In this document: positions 61,010-64,000 of the stretch, piece after piece
Numbering within the stretch: the stretch's first letter is position 1
How the letters are laid out: the number at the start of each line of letters is the position of its first letter
Source: Burkholderia pseudomultivorans
Lineage (GTDB): Bacteria > Pseudomonadota > Gammaproteobacteria > Burkholderiales > Burkholderiaceae
DNA length: 64,000 nucleotides
Direction of reading: 5' to 3'
Assembly: GCF_001718415.1 (NCBI RefSeq)
Contig: NZ_CP013377.1
Location: 620,001 to 684,000 of the forward strand
Made by a program: the position numbers and the translations under genes
The notes under the pieces: model-generated
Databases searched by the model: none
The model's input: the letters and a program-made list of their open reading frames with translations, nothing else
What the model was told of the DNA's origin: nothing

Positions 61010-62428
61010 TCACGGAATCTGCGCGATACGCAGCAGGTTGGTGCTGCCTGACGTGCCGAACGGCATCCCCGCCGAGATGACCACTGTCTCCCCTTGTTCG
61101 CCGAACCCTTCGGCACGCACGGTCTGACACGCAAGATCGCTAACTTCCAGTACGTCGACGACTTCCTTGCACAGGACCGGGTGCACCCCCCAAACCAGCG
61201 CCAGGCGACGCGCCGTGCCGTTTTGCGGTGTCATGCCAACGATCGGTGCGGACGGCCGTTCGCGCGACATGCACAGCGCGGAGTATCCCGAAGCCGTGTA
61301 GGCGACGGTCGCGACCGCGTTCAGCAGACCGGTGACATGTCGCATCGCGTAGCCGATCGCATCCGACGTGTTCGCACGCGGCGCGGCGTGGGATGCGGCG
61401 ATGACTTCCCTGTAGTAGGGATCGCGTTCCGTCTGGGAGATGATGAGATCCATCATTCGCACGGCTTCGACTGGGTAGCCGCCGCTTGCCGATTCGGCAG
61501 ACAGCATGACGGCGTCAGCACCGTCATAGATCGCGGTCGCGACATCCGAGGCTTCCGCACGTGTGGGCACGGGTGCCGCTACCATCGATTCCAGCATTTG
61601 CGTCGCGACGATGACCGGCTTTCCCGCCTTGCGACATGCGCGGACGATCCGCTTCTGGATTGCCGGGACATGTTCCGCTGGCATTTCGACGCCGAGGTCA
61701 CCGCGCGCGACCATCACGGCGTCCGCTTCCTCGACGATGGCATCGAGACTGCTGATTGCCGCCGGCTTTTCGAGCTTTGCCACTATGCCGACGCTATCGC
61801 CGACAATTCTGCGGACCTCTACAATGTCGTCGACTCGCTGCACGAACGACAGGGCAAGCCAGTCGATGCCCAACGTCATGCCGAACGCCAGATCGCGCCG
61901 ATCCTTTTCTGTCATTGCGGATACCGGCAGCACGACATCCGGCACATTCACGCCTTTACGCTCCGAGAGCGCGCCGCCGACGACGACCGTCGTTTCCGCG
62001 AAGCCTGCGCCACAGCGTTCGACTCGCAACCGGATCCGGCCATCGTCGAGCAGGAGGTTCGTCTGCGGCTTGAGGGCGGCGAAGATCTCAGGATGCGGCA
62101 GCGATACACGTACGTTGTCGCCGGGCGTTTGTGCGTCGAGGTCGAGTCGGAACGCAGCACCTTTCTCCAGCATGATCGGACCGTTCGCAAAGGTACCGAT
62201 TCGCAGCTTCGGGCCTTGCAGGTCGAGCAGTACGCTGATCGGACGACCACTGTCTTCTTCGATCGAGCGGATGATGTCGAGACGTCGCCGGTGATCGTCG
62301 TGCGTGCCGTGACTGAAGTTCAGACGGAATACGTCGGCGCCCGCATGAAGCAGCGCTTCGATGGTCTCGCGGCTGGTGCTCGCCGGACCCAACGTCGCGA
62401 CGATTTTGGCATTACGGTTGCGGCGCAT
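61010..62428 (-). CDS. ttuE: Pyruvate kinase of the tartrate cluster
   Basis: This 472-residue pyruvate kinase has the N-terminal KIVATLGPAS and FRLNFSHG, the Mg/K site SVLLDLQGPKLRIG, the signature MVARGDLGVEMPAEHVP, and ATQMLESMVAAPVPTRAEASD. It converts phosphoenolpyruvate and ADP to pyruvate and ATP. A copy inside tartrate clusters (ttuE) handles carbon from glycerate. It ends 140 bp before ttuB and starts 3 bp after the ttuD stop. Confidence 0.95.
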   Translation of the reverse strand: MRRNRNAKIVATLGPASTSRETIEALLHAGADVFRLNFSHGTHDDHRRRLDIIRSIEEDSGRPISVLLDLQGPKLRIGTFANGPIMLEKGAAFRLDLDAQTPGDNVRVSLPHPEIFAALKPQTNLLLDDGRIRLRVERCGAGFAETTVVVGGALSERKGVNVPDVVLPVSAMTEKDRRDLAFGMTLGIDWLALSFVQRVDDIVEVRRIVGDSVGIVAKLEKPAAISSLDAIVEEADAVMVARGDLGVEMPAEHVPAIQKRIVRACRKAGKPVIVATQMLESMVAAPVPTRAEASDVATAIYDGADAVMLSAESASGGYPVEAVRMMDLIISQTERDPYYREVIAASHAAPRANTSDAIGYAMRHVTGLLNAVATVAYTASGYSALCMSRERPSAPIVGMTPQNGTARRLALVWGVHPVLCKEVVDVLEVSDLACQTVRAEGFGEQGETVVISAGMPFGTSGSTNLLRIAQIP

Positions 62429-62431
62429 CTA

Positions 62432-63769
62432 TCAACTCCCTGAGATATCACCGTGATGAGCGGCAATGAAGATGGCACGAAAGTCATTGACGTTGGTCAG
62501 CGTTGGCCCGGTGATGACCGAGTCGCCCAGGGCTTGAAAAAATCCGTGCGCGTCGTTGTTTTCGAGGCGCTCCATTGGACGGATGCCGCGTTCGCGCGCC
62601 CGTTTCAACGTGTCGGGACGTAGCAACGCCCCAGCGATTTCTTCCTGACCGTCAACGCCGTCGGTGTCACCCGCGATGGCGAACACGCCGGGCTCGCCGT
62701 TCAGCGCAATCCCGAGCGACAGCAGAAATTCGGCGTTGCGGCCGCCGCGCCCGTCGCCGCGAATGGTGACGGTCGTTTCACCCCCGGAGAGCAAAACGCA
62801 GGGCGCCTGAAAGGGCTGGCCTCGCCGGTTCACCTGGCGGGCGATACCCGCCATCACCGTGCCTACGTCTCGGGCTTCGCCTTCGATTGCATCGCCAAGA
62901 ATATGGACGTCGATTCCTGCTGCGCGAGGCTGCTTCGCTGCGGCTTCGAGTGCGAGCTGGGGCGTCGCGATCAGATGGGTTTCAATGTGAGGCAGGCGCG
63001 GATCACCCGGCTTCAGTGTTTCGGAGCTGCCGCTCTCCAATAGAGCGATCGCTGCCGGTGAAGCGCAAATTTCATAGCGACGCAGAACCTCAAGGGCATC
63101 CGAACATGTCGTCGCATCGGGAACGGTCGGGCCCGAGGCGATGTCGCGCGCGGCATCGGCGGGCACGTCGGAGATGATCAGATTGACGACGCGCGCCGGA
63201 TAGCAGGCCGCCGCGAGACGGCCGCCTTTGATCGCCGACAGGTGCCGGCGCACGCAGTTCATTTCGGCAATCGTGGCGCCGCTGGCCAGCAGCGCCTGGT
63301 TGATTTCCTGTTTGTCCTGCAGTGTCAGGCCTTCGGCGGGTAGCGGTAGTAGAGACGAGCCACCGCCCGAGATAAGGCAAATAACAAGGTCGTCGGCCGT
63401 CAGGCCGGAGACGAGATCCAGCATGCGTTGCGCTGCCTTCAGGCCGTTCACGTCGGGAACGGGATGCGCAGCCTGGACGATCTCGATCCTCTCACACGGC
63501 ACCGCATATCCGTAACGCGTGACGACGAGGCCTTCGAGCGGGGCAGGCCAGTGCTTTTCCACTGTTTGCGCCATTGCCGCTGACGCCTTGCCCGCGCCGA
63601 CAACGATGGTGCGCCCGCGCGGCGGACTGGGCAGGAAACCGGGCACGCGAAGCGCGGGCTGTGCGGTCGCAATAGCGGTCTCGAACATGTCCTGCAACAG
63701 GCGCTCGACATCAAGCTCGCTATTTGCGCCGTCGCCTGCCGGCAGCGTGAAATGGGAGGGAGGCTTCAT
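62432..63769 (-). CDS. ttuD: Glycerate 2-kinase/hydroxypyruvate reductase family (MOFRL)
   Basis: This 445-residue protein has the DUF4147 and MOFRL domains of glycerate 2-kinase (GRTIVVGAGKASAAMAQTVE, DDLVICLISGGGSSLLPLPA, NLIISDVPADAARDIASGPT, SGGETTVTIRGDGRGGRNAE, AGDTDGVDGQEEIAGAL). TtuD was first named hydroxypyruvate reductase in tartrate clusters, but family members phosphorylate D-glycerate to 2-phosphoglycerate. That product leads to phosphoenolpyruvate and the next gene, pyruvate kinase. The kinase reading fits the pathway better. Confidence 0.9.
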   Translation of the reverse strand: MKPPSHFTLPAGDGANSELDVERLLQDMFETAIATAQPALRVPGFLPSPPRGRTIVVGAGKASAAMAQTVEKHWPAPLEGLVVTRYGYAVPCERIEIVQAAHPVPDVNGLKAAQRMLDLVSGLTADDLVICLISGGGSSLLPLPAEGLTLQDKQEINQALLASGATIAEMNCVRRHLSAIKGGRLAAACYPARVVNLIISDVPADAARDIASGPTVPDATTCSDALEVLRRYEICASPAAIALLESGSSETLKPGDPRLPHIETHLIATPQLALEAAAKQPRAAGIDVHILGDAIEGEARDVGTVMAGIARQVNRRGQPFQAPCVLLSGGETTVTIRGDGRGGRNAEFLLSLGIALNGEPGVFAIAGDTDGVDGQEEIAGALLRPDTLKRARERGIRPMERLENNDAHGFFQALGDSVITGPTLTNVNDFRAIFIAAHHGDISGS

Positions 63770-63921
63770 CTCCGCGCTCCAAAAGAAACAGGCCGCCTTT
63801 GTTTGACGGGAGTGAACATCTCGTCTCCTGCGTTATGTTCGGCGTTTGCTGGACGAGCCGGGTCACGGCCGCCGAATGGCGGACCGTGTAGGTCGGGCTC
63901 CGCTGGAGTTGACGACGAGAC

Positions 63922-64000
63922 TTACGCCGCGTTGGCTTCAGGTGATGCCGCTTTCTCGATGAAGGCGCAAACGGCTGCTGTCACCTGCGCGGTCGTCGCC
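63922..64000 (-). CDS. ttuC: C-terminal end of a probable tartrate dehydrogenase (partial)
   Basis: A minus-strand frame enters from the right edge and ends at 63922 (TTAQVTAAVCAFIEKAAS, then a short tail). The ATTAQVT...V end resembles the C-terminus of isopropylmalate/tartrate dehydrogenases, and the position upstream of ttuD in a leftward cluster agrees. Only 25 residues are visible, so the call rests largely on context. Confidence 0.5.
   Translation of the reverse strand, partial: ATTAQVTAAVCAFIEKAASPEANAA

Overview
The window looks like a piece of a Burkholderia genome, most likely Burkholderia cepacia complex and probably a secondary replicon. The evidence is high GC with strong GC3 bias, DUF3331 and DUF4148 proteins, a Burkholderia-style porin, and catabolic operons mixed with interbacterial competition loci. 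No rRNA, tRNA or CRISPR array was seen. No T6SS structural genes other than vgrG are present.

Layout: (1) 1-7762 is a type VI secretion effector island: a partial VgrG, an Eag (DUF1795) chaperone, a PAAR-Rhs effector whose C-terminus reads as an ADP-ribosyltransferase, and an overlapping ADP-ribosylglycohydrolase that should be its immunity protein. (2) 7977-14193 carries purU, then a choline-sulfate unit (LysR regulator, choline sulfatase, orphan choline-binding protein) and a porin. (3) 14216-16959 is a small accessory patch: a PD-(D/E)XK-like protein, a 52-codon internally deleted remnant of an AAA ATPase, and an unknown lipoprotein. (4) 17057-19760 holds an MFS exporter, a YbjQ protein and a GlxA-type regulator. 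(5) 19886-26552 is an aromatic amine dehydrogenase (TTQ quinoprotein) operon, aauB-mauE-mauD-aauA, with two c-type cytochromes, a phenylacetaldehyde dehydrogenase and a divergent FeaR-like regulator. It should convert aryl-ethylamines through aldehydes to arylacetates. (6) 26913-31426 is a carnitine operon in the order caiX-cdhC-cdhA-cdhB-hydrolase, turning (acyl)carnitine into glycine betaine. (7) 31574-37061 is ordinary: DUF4148, SDR, DUF3331, a FadR-type regulator, a C39-like protein and a FAD amino-acid oxidase.

(8) 37062-56235 is the most unusual region: a two-partner/CDI locus with CdiB, a lipoprotein placed between the partners, and a CdiA of about 3150 residues. It is followed by a decaying array of displaced toxin-tail/immunity cassettes. 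The array includes a 751-bp direct repeat of the CdiA pre-toxin region leading to a second toxin tail, at least three small membrane proteins that look like immunity proteins, and two worn-down scars of the CdiA module. It also contains a 77-codon small membrane gene split by an IS2-like element with a perfect 5-bp target duplication. An IS256-family element with an 8-bp duplication closes the array.

(9) 56463-59104 is a complete yfiR-yfiN-yfiB cyclic-di-GMP module. (10) 59559-64000 is a tartrate-utilisation cluster read leftwards (ttuC end, ttuD, ttuE pyruvate kinase, ttuB transporter).

The two competition systems, T6SS-Rhs and CDI, are the strongest leads. The first has a readable toxin/antidote chemistry (ADP-ribosylation and its reversal). 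The second records successive replacement of toxin tails, with predicted membrane-acting toxins whose families I do not recognise.
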